Source: Linnemannia schmuckeri
Taxonomy: Eukaryota > Mortierellomycota > Mortierellomycetes > Mortierellales > Mortierellaceae
Length of the DNA: 64,000 nucleotides
Assembly: GCA_029449235.1 (NCBI GenBank)
Contig: JANATG010000009.1
Span: forward strand, 310,001-374,000
Direction: 5' to 3'
Shown: one piece after another, positions 37,001-48,939 of the stretch
Layout of the letters: the number at the start of each line of letters is the position of its first letter
How positions within the stretch are numbered: the stretch's first letter is position 1
Made by a program: the position numbers and the translations under genes
Notes under the pieces: model-generated
The model's input: only the letters and a program-made list of their open reading frames with translations
Told to the model about the DNA's origin: nothing
Databases searched by the model: none

Positions 37001-39041
37001 CGATTCATGCTCTGTGTCCACGACGAGGTCCGGTATATGGTCAAGGAGGAGGACTCTGCGCGTGCTACCCTTGCCCTCCAGATCAGCAACCTGTGGACCC
37101 GCGCCATGTTCTCTTACAAACTGGGCATTCATGACCTTCCTCAGGTAATTTGACACTTGTTATTCATTTTGATGACTTAATGCGTTTATATGATAAAATT
37201 TCGTACAATATTTACTGACTACTGTTGCCACTAATTTGGCAATACTCATGTAGTCGGTGGCGTTTTTCTCGTCGGTGGATGTGGACCACGTCTTCCGCAA
37301 AGAAGTTAACATGGACTGTCTGACCCCAACTCAACCACACCCTATCCCCCACGGACAAAGTCTCACCATCGAGGGAGTTCTCGACTTGACGGACGGCGGA
37401 GAGCTCGGACCAGTAGCGCCCGGGTTCGAAGATGCTGCCGAGGACTCGATCCCGTTCGCGCTCTTGTCCAAGGAGCAACAACAACATATCTTGTTACAGC
37501 AGGCACAGCAGAACTCGCCTGTTATTCAGGAGATCACGGACTCACAGGAACAGGAGCAGCAGGAGCAGGTGAATGGATTGGTCAAAACGGCGGCGCAGAA
37601 TGCAGAGGAGCGGAACTCAATCTTTTTGCAGGCTCAGTCGTTGGCGACGATGGGCGAGATCAAGAAGGCGATCAAGAAGCGACAGGCGGACGCTGAGGCT
37701 GCGTATCGGGCTCAAGTCGAGGCGGAGAGGAAGAGGCTTGAGGAAGCTGAGGGGGTCAGTCGGGGTGTTGGTGATGGTGATGATGGTAGTGGACAGGGTG
37801 GCGAAATCGTCAAGGCTGTGACTACGAAACGCAAGTTGACGACGACAGCGGCGCCGAAATCAAAGAAGCGTATTGTCCGTGATGCGACGCCATTCACACC
37901 CAAGCCCAAATCGACAAAGGGCTGGGGACGGGTTGTGAGCGATGAGGAGCTTCAGGAGGAGTTGGCTGAGACTCTTCAGCAGGAGCAGCAGCCGCAGCAG
38001 CAGAGTTCAGGATCCAGTGCTGTGAAGGAGATTCTGCAGGAGGCAGTTGTCGAGGCTAATGAGGTTGAGGAGGTGATCCCCTTTATCGATGATGGAACAC
38101 CCGAGGATATAGGATTCGCTGCCGCTTTTGAGGATGTTGTTTCGGATGAAACCCCTATCTCCGTGAGCTTGGATGACGACTGGACTCGTCAGTCCAAGGA
38201 GTGGCTCCTGTCTTTCACCAAGGACTATACCTCTGACTCACTGTCGTTGGCCTTTGGCCATGCTTCTGTTGACTCTGGGCTTCCGTTCGAGTCGGGACAC
38301 TTGCCTTATATCCCACCCTCGGCAGCTGACGTTGCGCGCGAGACGTCGACTTTGCATGACGTGCCGACCATCTTTATGGCCGACAACTTGTCGTCTTACG
38401 TTACCTCGCGTCGTGCCAGTCATGCTGGTGCTGGAGAAGCTTCAGGATCCACGAGGACCGGTTCTTCGGTAACCATAGGAGGAAGGGTCTCGAAACCCAC
38501 CACCAACACGATACATGCACCAACGCCTTCTTCATACTCCAACTCGAGGTCGAACACACCCTACGAATCGCGAGCTACAGCAGCTGTCTCATCATCCGCA
38601 TCCGCGCCCTCATCGACCTCGACAACGACAACGTACTCTCGGCGTAATAACACTTCTACCTACAAACCTACTGCTCGAGCTGATGTCCAGGCATATGGGC
38701 AGTTCCATGAAATTTACCAGCAGCAGAAGACTCGGGCTGCGAATATCGACACCGCGGCTATGAGAGGCAGTACTGGTAGTGGTAGTCGCAGTAGCAATGG
38801 CAGTGTCAGCATGGGCACGTTCTCCCAAAGGGAGATCATCCAGCGTGCTGCTGATGCCGACACTGCTGCAGCAACAGCTGCGGGACGAAAACATGGTAAT
38901 GGCTCGAGGTGGTCGAGCTCTACTACTTCTTCTTCGCGGTCGTCGTCATCGTCGTCTTCTTCTTCGAGGACAACCTCATCTGCTCAGACTACGACGCCAA
39001 GACAGGCGTCGCAACATGATAGACTCCCCAGGTCGCGATAG
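34063..39041 (+). CDS. MIP1: Mitochondrial DNA polymerase gamma with long C-terminal extension
   Basis: Exons are 34063-34207, 34314-37144 and 37254-39041, giving 1587 aa. It copies and proofreads mitochondrial DNA. The N-terminus is Arg/Ser/Ala-rich with few acidic residues, as a presequence should be. Exonuclease motifs are DVET (D200, E202), GHNVGYDRARVLEEY and YCGQDV (D384). Polymerase motifs are A, VGADVDSEELW (D748); B, KIFNYGRIYGAG; and C, HDEVRYMV (D952). All catalytic residues are present, so it should be active. The family core ends with DHVFRKEV, MDCLTP and QSLTIEGVL in the last exon. About 540 residues follow: a Gln/Glu/Arg helix-rich part, a Val/Glu/Asp-rich part, and a Ser/Thr/Arg-rich end. 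Yeast Mip1 also has a tail, but this one is about twice as long. Confidence 0.95.
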
Positions 39042-39277
39042 TCTTCTATTTATTTTTTCTTGTCCATATTTGTTTTTTTTTGTCAGAGTTTTGCGTATTT
39101 TTTTAGTCATCTTTTTGTAGATCTTACCATTTTCTGTATATTTTTTCCTTCCTCCTTGTCACTCTGTACAATACAATGCCCATTTGCATTTTTCTTTTTT
39201 TAATATCTATAGTGAATCTGAAATTCTAAAAAAGCGCTCTGTCTATCTACAAACTACTTCAACCTTCAACTCCCATC

Positions 39278-41008
39278 CTAAAACTGACCCTCATTCTTAG
39301 CCTGGACAGTAGTCCGGTACTTATCCTTAAACATATCCAAATCCACATAGCACCCCTTCAAATGTCTCTTGCCCTTTGTGGGATCAAAAGCCGTCCTAGC
39401 ATGCAAAACCCTCCGGTTCGCAAACACCATACACTGCCCTGGTCTCATCGTATGTCTAAATTGCAAATCCTCTCTCTCAATGTACCCTGCAAACCGCTTC
39501 AACGCCCTATAAAACGCGCCCATCTCCTCGGCAGGGAGTTCGAGAGGCCCCTGGAAGGGAGGCGCATAATTGACGGTAAGAGCGTCGTTGAGGGGGTCTC
39601 GGACGATGGTGGGGCGATTGTAGTGGAGGTGGTGAGCGTCGTTCTTGTAATGGAAGGTTGTTGGTGTTTTGAGCAGGATTTCATAGTCTTCAGGATGGTG
39701 CTCTTTGAGAAGCGAGACGGCTTTGAAAGAGTCCATGAAGATTGATGTGCCACCGGGGACGCTGTTTTCCAGACTGTGGAGGAGTTGCAGGCCTGGGGGC
39801 GCTTCCATGTAACTAAGGGGAGTTTTGGTCGTGGGAGAATAAATGGGGAGGGAAGGAGGAGGTTGCGGGGAAAAATGTGATTTGTTAGCTCCAGTTCCGT
39901 AATTTTTCAGATCTAATTGACACACACACACACACACACAGAAAAAAAAAAAAAAAAAAAAAAAGAAGAGCTTACAGGAGATCCATATGAAGCCCCAAAT
40001 TCAAATTCGTATATGCAACATTCTTGGCATCAGGCACCGACTTCACATCCCAAGTACGTCCATAAAACGTATGTCTCAAATGCCCAATCCTCTCCGCCGC
40101 ATTCGCGACCTCCTGATCCTCTGTGGGAACACCCTCCAAGAAGAACAATCCATAATCCTGTAGGTGCTTCAGTCCCTTCAACAATCCCTCGGGGGTATTC
40201 ATGTACTCGTTATAATCCAGCCAGAGGACTTTGGATTTCATGAGCTCGGCGTCCCACAGGGTCGGCGCATGGTTCATCCTGGAATCAGCGCGATGTTCGG
40301 AAGGCGTACCGCCGTAGGAGCCTAGGACCATCTCCCAAGAATAAACAGATCGATGACCCGGTTGAGACTTCTCGGGCGCTTCCCAGTCACCGACATCTTC
40401 CAATCCCTTTGACCAAACAATCTCCAACCCCTCAGGAGTAACATTGTGCGAAGTAACCCCGAGATCGAGGGGCACTTGTGTAGAAGCATGGAGCTTTTGA
40501 CGGGTCGAAGGGTGGATGCATTCGGGGCAGGGGCAGTTATCGCGCAACCAGAGAGTGTTGAGTTTTGTTGGATGGGATCGGTGGTATTTGGATCCGGGTG
40601 AGGCATGGAGCTCGAACGTGGTGTTGTCCTTTGTCAAGTTGACTGTTGGGAGGGGCTCCGTTGTTGACGAAGAAGGAGCGGCGGCGGTGGATGAGAAGTG
40701 GGTGTATGAAGTATGAATACTCCTAGTTCCTGCAATTGAAGCCGCCCTGCTGCTGTTCAAGATACCCGTCGCCAACTATCGTAGAGAATAAAAAATAAAA
40801 TAAAATAAAATAAAATAAAAGAAAAGTTGTCAGTATGCAAGGGAAGGTCCATGGTCACATTCATTCCCAAGAAAAGCGGGAAAGCGAATGAATGGCAAAC
40901 ATGACATGCGTTGTTCGAACATACAATAGTTCTGGGAGTGAAGGTGATGCAAGAGGGAGCTGCCCGGGAAACAGTTCTGAGTGCGGTGCCAATAGTCTGC
41001 CTGAGCAT
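39278..41008 (-). CDS. Gamma-butyrobetaine dioxygenase-like 2-oxoglutarate oxygenase
   Basis: Exons in minus order are 41008-40925, 40775-39976 and 39812-39278, giving 472 aa. The N-terminus (MLRQTIGTALRTVSRAAPS) looks like a mitochondrial presequence. A small zinc-binding domain follows (LWLRDNCPCPECIHPSTRQKL, about residues 105-125), typical of GBBH and trimethyllysine dioxygenase. The TauD-type catalytic domain has the iron triad HMD (H291, D293), split by the second intron, and a distal His in RRVLHARTAF (H432). An Arg/Lys cluster (KGKRHLKGCYVDLD) would bind 2-oxoglutarate. GBBH makes carnitine from gamma-butyrobetaine. The exact substrate cannot be told from trimethyllysine with certainty. 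The second intron contains CA and A repeats (39921-39964). Confidence 0.85.
39921..39964. repeat. CA repeat joined to poly-A, intronic
   Basis: About ten CA units (39921-39940), then G and 23 A. It lies in the intron between exons 2 and 3 of the GBBH-like gene, near the donor of that minus-strand gene. Confidence 0.9.
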
Positions 41009-41424
41009 GGTCGATTATCGAGTTGTTTGCGTCGGTTGGTGTTGTTGGTGTTGTTGTAAAGTGTCAAGGAAGAAAGAAAGAAGGAAGAAGAAAGAGAGAG
41101 AGAAGGGAGGAAAAGTAGACGATGAAGAAATTGTACAAAAAAGGCATGCGGGAAGAACAAAAAAAAAATGGGTCTGCCTTCTGATTGGCTAGATCATTCT
41201 TTTCTCTCATATGTCACTGTCCTAAAGACCTCCCCGCGCTTGATCATTGAAACGGAAGCGGGCGGGAAAACTGTAACAGTGTATTGCGCCGAGCGAGTGT
41301 AGGTGTAGGAGTGAAACATGGAGAAAGGAAAACAAACGAACTCACAGATGCATTTGGTGAGGGGAAGAGGGAGAAGAGAAGCTAACAGGAAGGAGAACTA
41401 TTGGCAGGGCGTCATCATGGGGAT
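41009..41424. other. Intergenic region
   Basis: A 416-base spacer holding the purine-rich leader and promoter of the GBBH-like gene and the 3' end of the WDR81-type gene. Nothing else is recognised. Confidence 0.5.
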
Positions 41425-44400
41425 TCAGGAGTACAGGTACAGATCTCCTTCCATACACCCTAGGACCAAGAGCTGGTTCATTGGCAGGATACTGATGCAC
41501 GAGATCGAGGACCGGATCGCTGAACTCTTGAACTTGGACGTGTATGCTAGCGACTATTGTTTCCAAGAAAAAGTAAAATCATGTGTGAGCTGGGAAACAA
41601 CATCCAGACCGTGTTCGGCTCAAGATCACAGACACAGACAGCAACAAAAGAAAACAAATGGCAACCTACATCGTCGTTGATAGGTGTAAACGAGATCGAA
41701 TTGTTGTGATGCATAGTAATGATCTCGTCCTTGAAAATTTGTAGGGAGACAATCTCAGAGGTGCCCCGGATAGATTTGATGAGCGCCAACGTATGTACAT
41801 TCCATATACACACCATATGGTCCGCAGGTGCCGACGTGATCAAAATATCGTTCGTGTAGAACTTCATCTGGGTGATCTCGCTGTCAGAGGCTCGCCAATT
41901 GCCAACAAGGGTTCCTGTCCTCGACTCCAGCAGTGAAACAGTACCATTAGAGAACCCCGTGGCGATCAATGTCTCTGCAGGGTTGGTCGTTACCACTTTG
42001 ACAGTGATACCCAAGGAACTCGTCGCCCGCCAGTTGTGTAGACTAAGGTGCGTATGGCTGTCCAAGAAAGTAAGCGTGCTATCCACTAGTCCTGCAACAA
42101 TGTAACGCGACCGATGAATAGGCACCATCGTCACCACAGGCGCCTTTCCTGTGTTGAACTGGTGCACCGTCTTCCCCGTTTCCGGTTCCCAGAGCTGTTA
42201 TGAATCGCGTGCAAAAGGAGATCAGTTACGATGAAATCATGGCTTAGAAAGGAGTGTACGGCTAAATAAGATTTCCAAAATACACACTTACATGAATCTG
42301 CCCATCACAACTGGCAACAATATCCCCGGTACCAAAAGATCCACCCCCAGTAGCAAAGTGGAGATCATAGACAGCTCCACGACGATGTCCATTATAAGTC
42401 ATCAAACATCCCGATCCAGCATCAGCATAGTCTGGGTTCTCAATGGTCCGATGAATGTCCAATGACCACAGCTTCACCGTCCGGTCCTTTGATCCCGTCG
42501 CCAAGATCCGCTGGTACTCGTTCGCTCCAATCACTCTGACGCCTGAGGCGTGTCCTTCAAGACCTTGGAGTTTCCAGTCATTGAATGCAAACTGCATCGA
42601 CTTAGCCATTTCCTCCTGGTTCGTAGACAGAAATCGGTTCCAGTTGCTGTGTGATTAAAATCAAACAAGCATGTAAGTCATCCATCACATCAAAATTGAA
42701 ACCAACAGAATACCTCAACACTGTTCAAAACATCGCACCTGAGTTGCTCGAGTCTGGCTGCAGTCTTAGCTTTGCCGGGTGATCCAAAGTTCTGGCGGTT
42801 CTTTCTTGCAGGACCAGCGCCAAGGACGGGAGACATGGATCCAACTGACAAGATTTCCGTAGGAGATTTGACAGAATCTTGGCCAGACATATAATCGCCT
42901 GCCCTGATATCACTCGATCCGTGGTGATGGGGAGAAAAGTCTTTGCCAGACATGACCAGTCCAAGCGACGGTGTCACGTTTGTCGATGATGCTGCCAAGG
43001 TGCTCGCAGATGTCGACGCAGAAACCGACGCCAAAGCCGATGTTGCAGACGGAAGCGAAGACGGTCCACTTCCAGCCGAGTTGGCTGACGGAGATCGACT
43101 CTTGGTGGAATCAAACAACGACAACGCCTTTGACATACTGGCCGAGGTTGCTGACCACAGATCCTTGGTTGAAAACGCCATCCGTTTAGCGTTGGCTAGA
43201 TCCTTCGCCTGTTGATCCTTTTGCTGTTGCCAAAACGTCGATGCGGAAGACGTCAAGACAAACTTTCCTTGCGCTGTAATGCTACCTAATGATCGCAGCG
43301 GAGAATTGCCAAACTCTTTTGAATCCAGTCTCGCCGCAATGAGCCTCTCAATCGCATCACTCGCCGGGATCATACTCTGCATAGCATCCTGACCGACGCA
43401 CGAGCATAACTGCCCATATGCATACATCATCTATCAGCACATGTTCATCACGCGTAAGTAAAACTGAATTTTCCCAACACTGACCTGCTCATAAAATAAA
43501 AAAAAACCCCCCATCGCTCACCTGCTCGTTTCGCTGCACATCAATAGAGGACGAAGCCTTGGTACTGGTTTCCTCGATATCGGGACCAAATCCTGAAAAG
43601 TACTTTTGCAGAATCGGAGCGATCTGTTACACAAAAGGTAGAGGGTTATTTAGAGCGCGTTGTACTCTTCACCCACATTCACAGTTGTCCTTTTTTGTTC
43701 CTAGCAAAGACTTCAACACTTACGTGCTTCTCCCAGTCGGGCCTGTTCAATGAGAAACTCAATTGCAGGATCAAGTCTAATGCCGTCCGGCTGACCGCCA
43801 GCCTTGGACTGCCTTGTGTGTCTGGTCGATTGGAGGGCTTGCGAGGACTTGGTTCGATCAATCGATAGATCAGCTCTGACCCGCCGTTCTTCAGTTCCGT
43901 CACCAGCTGTGTGTCATACATATGTGGCACCAACTATTCACAATGAAGCAAAAAAAAGATATTAGCCCTTTAGTTAAAAACTTGCCAAGTACGCATCATT
44001 ATCAGCTAAAAATATGATGTCACGTACAGATCCGAGAAGCCCTAGGAGGTTCCTGAGTGTGTTGCTGGTTCTCGCAGTGAACGAAGATGACGACGAGTCG
44101 ATCAGGTGCATAATGTGGCTGAACTGGACCAGCGCAAAAGTCGATCCAAACTCGTTGGCGATACCACCCAAAGTAATCTTCAGAATGGGAAGATACATTG
44201 GATCTTTGAACGCCAATCTCGAGAACGGCTTCATGACATGTTTTGAAGTCAATATAGGCCCGATTGACCGGCTTTCAACACGAAGAAGGAATCGACAACA
44301 ACTACGTAAGCAAGTAATATATGGTGCATCTAATGACCAACAACGCGATGGAGATAAGGTTGGCTTACCAGATGCCAACAAAGGCCTCGCTAGCGATTCT

Positions 44401-47400
44401 TCCCAGCCTATGAACATATTCAACGCTCGCCTTTTTAGCAGCATCCTCGTCACCCACTGGAGCAGTGACCACTGTGTTCTCGAGTGCCGCTGTCGAAGAT
44501 GTTGATGAGCTATCGTCCAATGTGGCCTCGCTCTGGGTATAATCGGCAGTCAGCGAATCGAGGTAGTAAGGAAACAACTGCTTCAGGAACGTGCTTGTAC
44601 CGAACCGCCGTAAGAACTCGTTGAACACCAATGTGCTGAACATTTCAATCGGTAACACCGGCCTTGACGTCTAGATTGACAACATCAAACGAAAAGGTTA
44701 GTGATGCGTTGCATTTTATCTCTGCCTCACTGTGTTAAAATCAAAGCAATCAAGTTGATGTTACCTCAAACAAGGCAATGATGGGCTTGAGGAGGAAGGT
44801 TTTGGTCCGCTTGATGCCCAGCCGTTGTCCTAATTTTGGAAACAATCCAAGTGCTCTTACACGGGTCTCCTCGTCCGTGAACAGGTATACAAACACAGGC
44901 AGCGCAATCTCAAACGTCTCGTCTTCGAACAGACATATCCGATCGATCCATTTTGAAGCCAAATCCATTTGAGTCAATTTTGGGCTACGTCATATCCAGC
45001 AGTCCAAAGTAATTAAAAGCCAACGTAGGTCAGTAATGTCTCTTCAAAACTCATTTCAACCATCACACACGTTACATGCCATACACGTACCAGACGTAGA
45101 ACATGGACAAAAAGTCGTAGATTTCGCCGATCAGCGACGGAACAAACATCTCGATAGTTGGCGACTGCGGCGAAAGCGCTGGTATAGACTTTTGTAGAAT
45201 GGCATCAATCTTGGGCCGTGTTTTCCAGTCACTTTTCAGCATCGCCGTAATAGTCCCGCTTACGGCAATCGGCATCTGTGCAACATAAAAGTGGCAACAA
45301 AACTGTTTAGTCAAACCGCAGCGTAAAACTCATTATATTGCCTTTGTACGAGTTGCTGTAACGTGAAAAGCTTACCAATCGAGACTCGGTGAGATCGGCG
45401 ACTGAAACATGAGGCCTGAGCGCCATAGCAATACTGTTGTTGGGGATATCTTCAGCAAGGTAGATCTGTTTGAATAAGTCTCCGAGACAGTAGACATCCC
45501 AGCTCTGCATGTACTCGAACGAATCCTGCTCCCTCGCAACGCTGTCGTCAGGCTCGCGGATGGGAGAGTCAGCCAGTATCCGAGTTTGAGCAGCGTCGTT
45601 GTTCATGAAGTGGTACTTCGATCCAAAGTGAAAGGTCTTTTCAAAATTGTCCAACTCCTCAGTGAATGCAACATCCTGGAGGTCTTTTGAGAGGTCAATG
45701 GGCTCCGATTGGATAAACTGTACCATCGCCTCGGGTCGCGTCGATGCGAGGTTGGCATCCTGTGCGATTTGATTGATCGGAGCGAGCAAGTTGTTGTTTG
45801 AGGGCGATACTATAGCCAAGGCTGTGCTTGTGACATCACGTTCATTATTACTATTGGTGATGGTCGATGTTGGTCGGGGTGCTGGTTGATGCTGGCGTAA
45901 TGACTTTGAGCGAGTAGGTCCCGTTGGGCGGAAAAGTAGATCCGAGACTTTTTCCACAAACTGCGGGCGATCGTTTTGCGGTTTGTAAAAGCTGCGACGT
46001 TTTGTGATCTTGGACGCTTTCTCAAGCGCCGTCCGTGCCTTGGTCTGTGACTTGACAAACTCACTATTATCCAGACGAATGCAATGCCAGTCTTCAGAAT
46101 CAACCCCACGCTGACAGAATTTGGTCCGCATACACTTGAAAAATCAAAGAGTCATCTGAAAACTTACTCTTTTGAATGGGACCAGTTGGAAGCCCGCTTG
46201 GGATGAGGATCTGTAAAGAGTTGAATGATTCCGTGCTTCATGAACTCGCTCTGGCCCGGGAACAAAGACAATGCAACATTCTTGGCCTCGATTGCACTAG
46301 GGCCGGATAGTTTGTATCCAAATGTCAAGTCGATCCACTCGTGCAGGTGATTCGAGACATAATCGCTCTCCAGCGCATCCCGATGAATCCTGATAAAGTC
46401 TTCCGGTGAGGAGGCCCATTGAGGCAGAGACATGTCCGGCATGTCCGCATGGATGGACTTAAATATTTTAGGGTCGGTATAGAATTCGGGGATACACTCG
46501 TCAGGAGTCCACTCGTACAGTCTTCGAATCGAGGAAGGGTATTCATTAGCCTCGTACTTTGATCGCACAAACTGGCACAGGACAGGGATGGGAATCTGAC
46601 GAGCCATGTACACATAGTAGGTGATGTCGGACAAGATGTCGGTGATATGATGTGGGATGAGGCCATCAAAGGTCACGTCCAACTGTTCGTCGCCCTTGTT
46701 AAGACGAAATTTGGTCTTTGTAAAGTCTCTCCAGCCGTGATGAATCTCTTTTCCTGTAAAATCCGTGACCCAAGGGAAGATGGGATGAACATTTGGATCT
46801 CCTTGACGGCGTCCTGTTTTCATGAAGAAATGCGCGCAAATGCTTGTCAGTTGTCAGGGATTTCACGCAAGGTAGAGTTTGCGAGTCCTTTGCCGGAAAT
46901 CAATTTGTGTAAAATAGTACCTGCAGCATGGTTGAGAATCATCAGATACGTAAAGTTGGATATCTCACCGCGCGCCCACTTCATCACTGTCGACTCCTCC
47001 TGAATGGCTAATTGTAAATGGAAGATGAACACGTCAGATGTTGGTCGAAAAAAAGCAGATACTGAAAGTCAGTCGCCATAACACTGACCTTTTGGTATGC
47101 CGACAAGAGACCTGTACTCGTTTCTCACTACCGCTGCATTGCTGGAAGCATTAGCCTGTCTATGCGGCACGGAGCATTTAATTCCCGTCAATGAGACCCA
47201 AAGATTTTCATCAATATAAATGTTGGAAGGGTTGATGTTTCCATGAATGAGCCCGTTCTCGTGCAAGCCCTTGACAGCCTTCAAAAGCTGGTACACCAAA
47301 AAGCCCTTCTTGAGCGACGTATTGAGGTTTCCTGGGTTGAATCGCAACATGTCCTGGAGCGTCGTCAGTCCTGTTGCTCCTCCTGCACGGTGTGGCGAGA

Positions 47401-48533
47401 GACAGTAGTGGGCATCATCCGACTCGATGATGACGGTTGCTGATGCAATGTTGGACGGTGGCCGTTGACCGTTGGTATCAGGATTTCTTTCCATCAGGAC
47501 AAGGTGAGTGTTCCTGCTGCCATCTTCTTGAGTGATATGAACAACTCTGTATCGCAGAATGGTTGGGTATATGATGTCAAGAACCTGCTCAATTAATCGC
47601 TTGTTACGGGTCCGAGCATCCTGCCTGCTACCTCCGCTTGCTCGGGTTGACTCGTTGTCGGCTGTACCATCGTCGCTCTCGAGGATAGGGCAAAAGGCTT
47701 TGTAGTTGGGGTGCGCTGGAGTCGCTGTCCTTGATTCTTCGGTTTTGAACGAACTGCCATTTTCCGTGATCATGAGTTCTCGGATGTAGTCTTCAATTGT
47801 AATGTTCCAATCCTTGTTGCTCGATATCGATGTCAATGTCGTGAATGACGTTTGAAGCTGTCTGCTGAGGTCTATTGACTTTTCCTTTGACTCTGCGAAC
47901 ACTCGCACCCTATTATCGGCATTCAGACGAAGCGAGGTCATATTAGTCGTTATGCTGTTCGACTTTCTATAAAAACAGCAGGCGCGTGAAGAGAACTTCG
48001 ACCACAGGTGCAAAAAAAGCCAATACCTGGTCCAGCTGTCCTGCTGTAATGGTTTCAACTTGGAGATAACGTTGATGAAAACATTGACTTCACCGACTCC
48101 TGTTGCTACCGTGCCGTTGCTATTAGCGCTTCCATTCCCGTTGCTTATTCCGTTGCTGTTGCTCCCATTGAATCCTTCCTTGACAGGGGTGGCCTTGCTG
48201 TCGTATAAACTTGTCGCGGTGCCGTTGTGAAGTTGGTCGAGCCACGACTTTTGCACCTGTTTTGTTCATAGAACAAAAGTAATGCAATGTTTCATACATA
48301 TTAATGGCGTTTACTTCCCACTGCCTTTGTTCACTTTTGTGATAGTGATATTGTGTTGCGAAGTGTAATTGATAGGCTAATAATATGAAGTGCTGTGCTG
48401 GAAAACTTACGACGGAGCAAGCGGTGTGACCGAGGGAAGAGTCGAGAGGGAAGCAAGGGAATGCGACATGGAGTTGTAAATCGCGTTCAATGAGTTCTGC
48501 TAATTCGGTTGCGTTGAGTCCTGCGCCGAACAT
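41425..48533 (-). CDS. WDR81-type kinase-like/BEACH/WD40 protein
   Basis: Sixteen exons in minus order: 48533-48411, 48256-48027, 47966-47089, 47007-46921, 46813-46168, 46063-45376, 45275-45091, 44984-44765, 44670-44369, 44301-44028, 43933-43724, 43623-43522, 43430-42739, 42646-42292, 42194-41670, 41553-41425. They give 1881 aa, close to human WDR81 (1941). A kinase-like part has GLHENGLIHGNINPSNIYI, where HGN (359-361) replaces the catalytic HRD, so it is probably inactive. The BEACH domain follows (about 419-650; MKWARGEISNFTYLMILN, HPIFPWV, QLFTDPHP). C-lobe-like sequence comes after it (SWDVYCLGDLFKQIY about 842; DWKTRPKIDAIL). The middle is helical. The end is a WD40 propeller (about 1546-1881; GSKDRTVKLWSLD, HLWEPETGKTV) closing in LYLYS. 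WDR81 acts with WDR91 on endosomal PI3K activity and aggrephagy in animals; the same role here is inferred. The join at 46167/46064 was chosen by frame. Confidence 0.88.
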
Positions 48534-48939
48534 TGTGTGCCCTTGTTGTCCTTGGTGGTTGACTGACGAGGTAATGTGTTTTATTCTCGCTTAGGGTGTT
48601 GTTGCAAGAAGCGAGGGATAAGAAGGAGGAGGAAGAAGGACAAGATAGAGAGCAAGTATCTAATAAAAATAAAAAGAAAATGAAGCGCGTATGCAGTTTG
48701 TGCGTGCGCACTTGGACGTCTGTTCGCTTCCCACGAAGGTATGAAATCAATTTCGTCCATTTTATGCGCGTGACTGTTGCTGGCCATTCGAACCTTGAAA
48801 GAAAAAAATGCGCCTCCTTATGTCGACGATAAAAAAGCCCTCCTTCCTCACTTTAGCTTTGCATTGTCAACTCCACTAGCAAGAACACTCCGTCGATCGA
48901 GATTCTGCATCAGGAAACAGGACAAGGACAAGTTCCAAG
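48534..48939. other. Divergent promoter region
   Basis: A 406-base spacer between the start codons of the WDR81-type gene and the proline-rich WW-like gene. It is short enough to be a shared promoter. No specific site is recognised. Confidence 0.5.

Noticed and set aside
45810..46109. Alternative frame in exon 6 of the WDR81-type gene
   Set aside because: It would follow from a 33-base intron. The main frame is longer, coding-biased and joins with the conserved exons on both sides.
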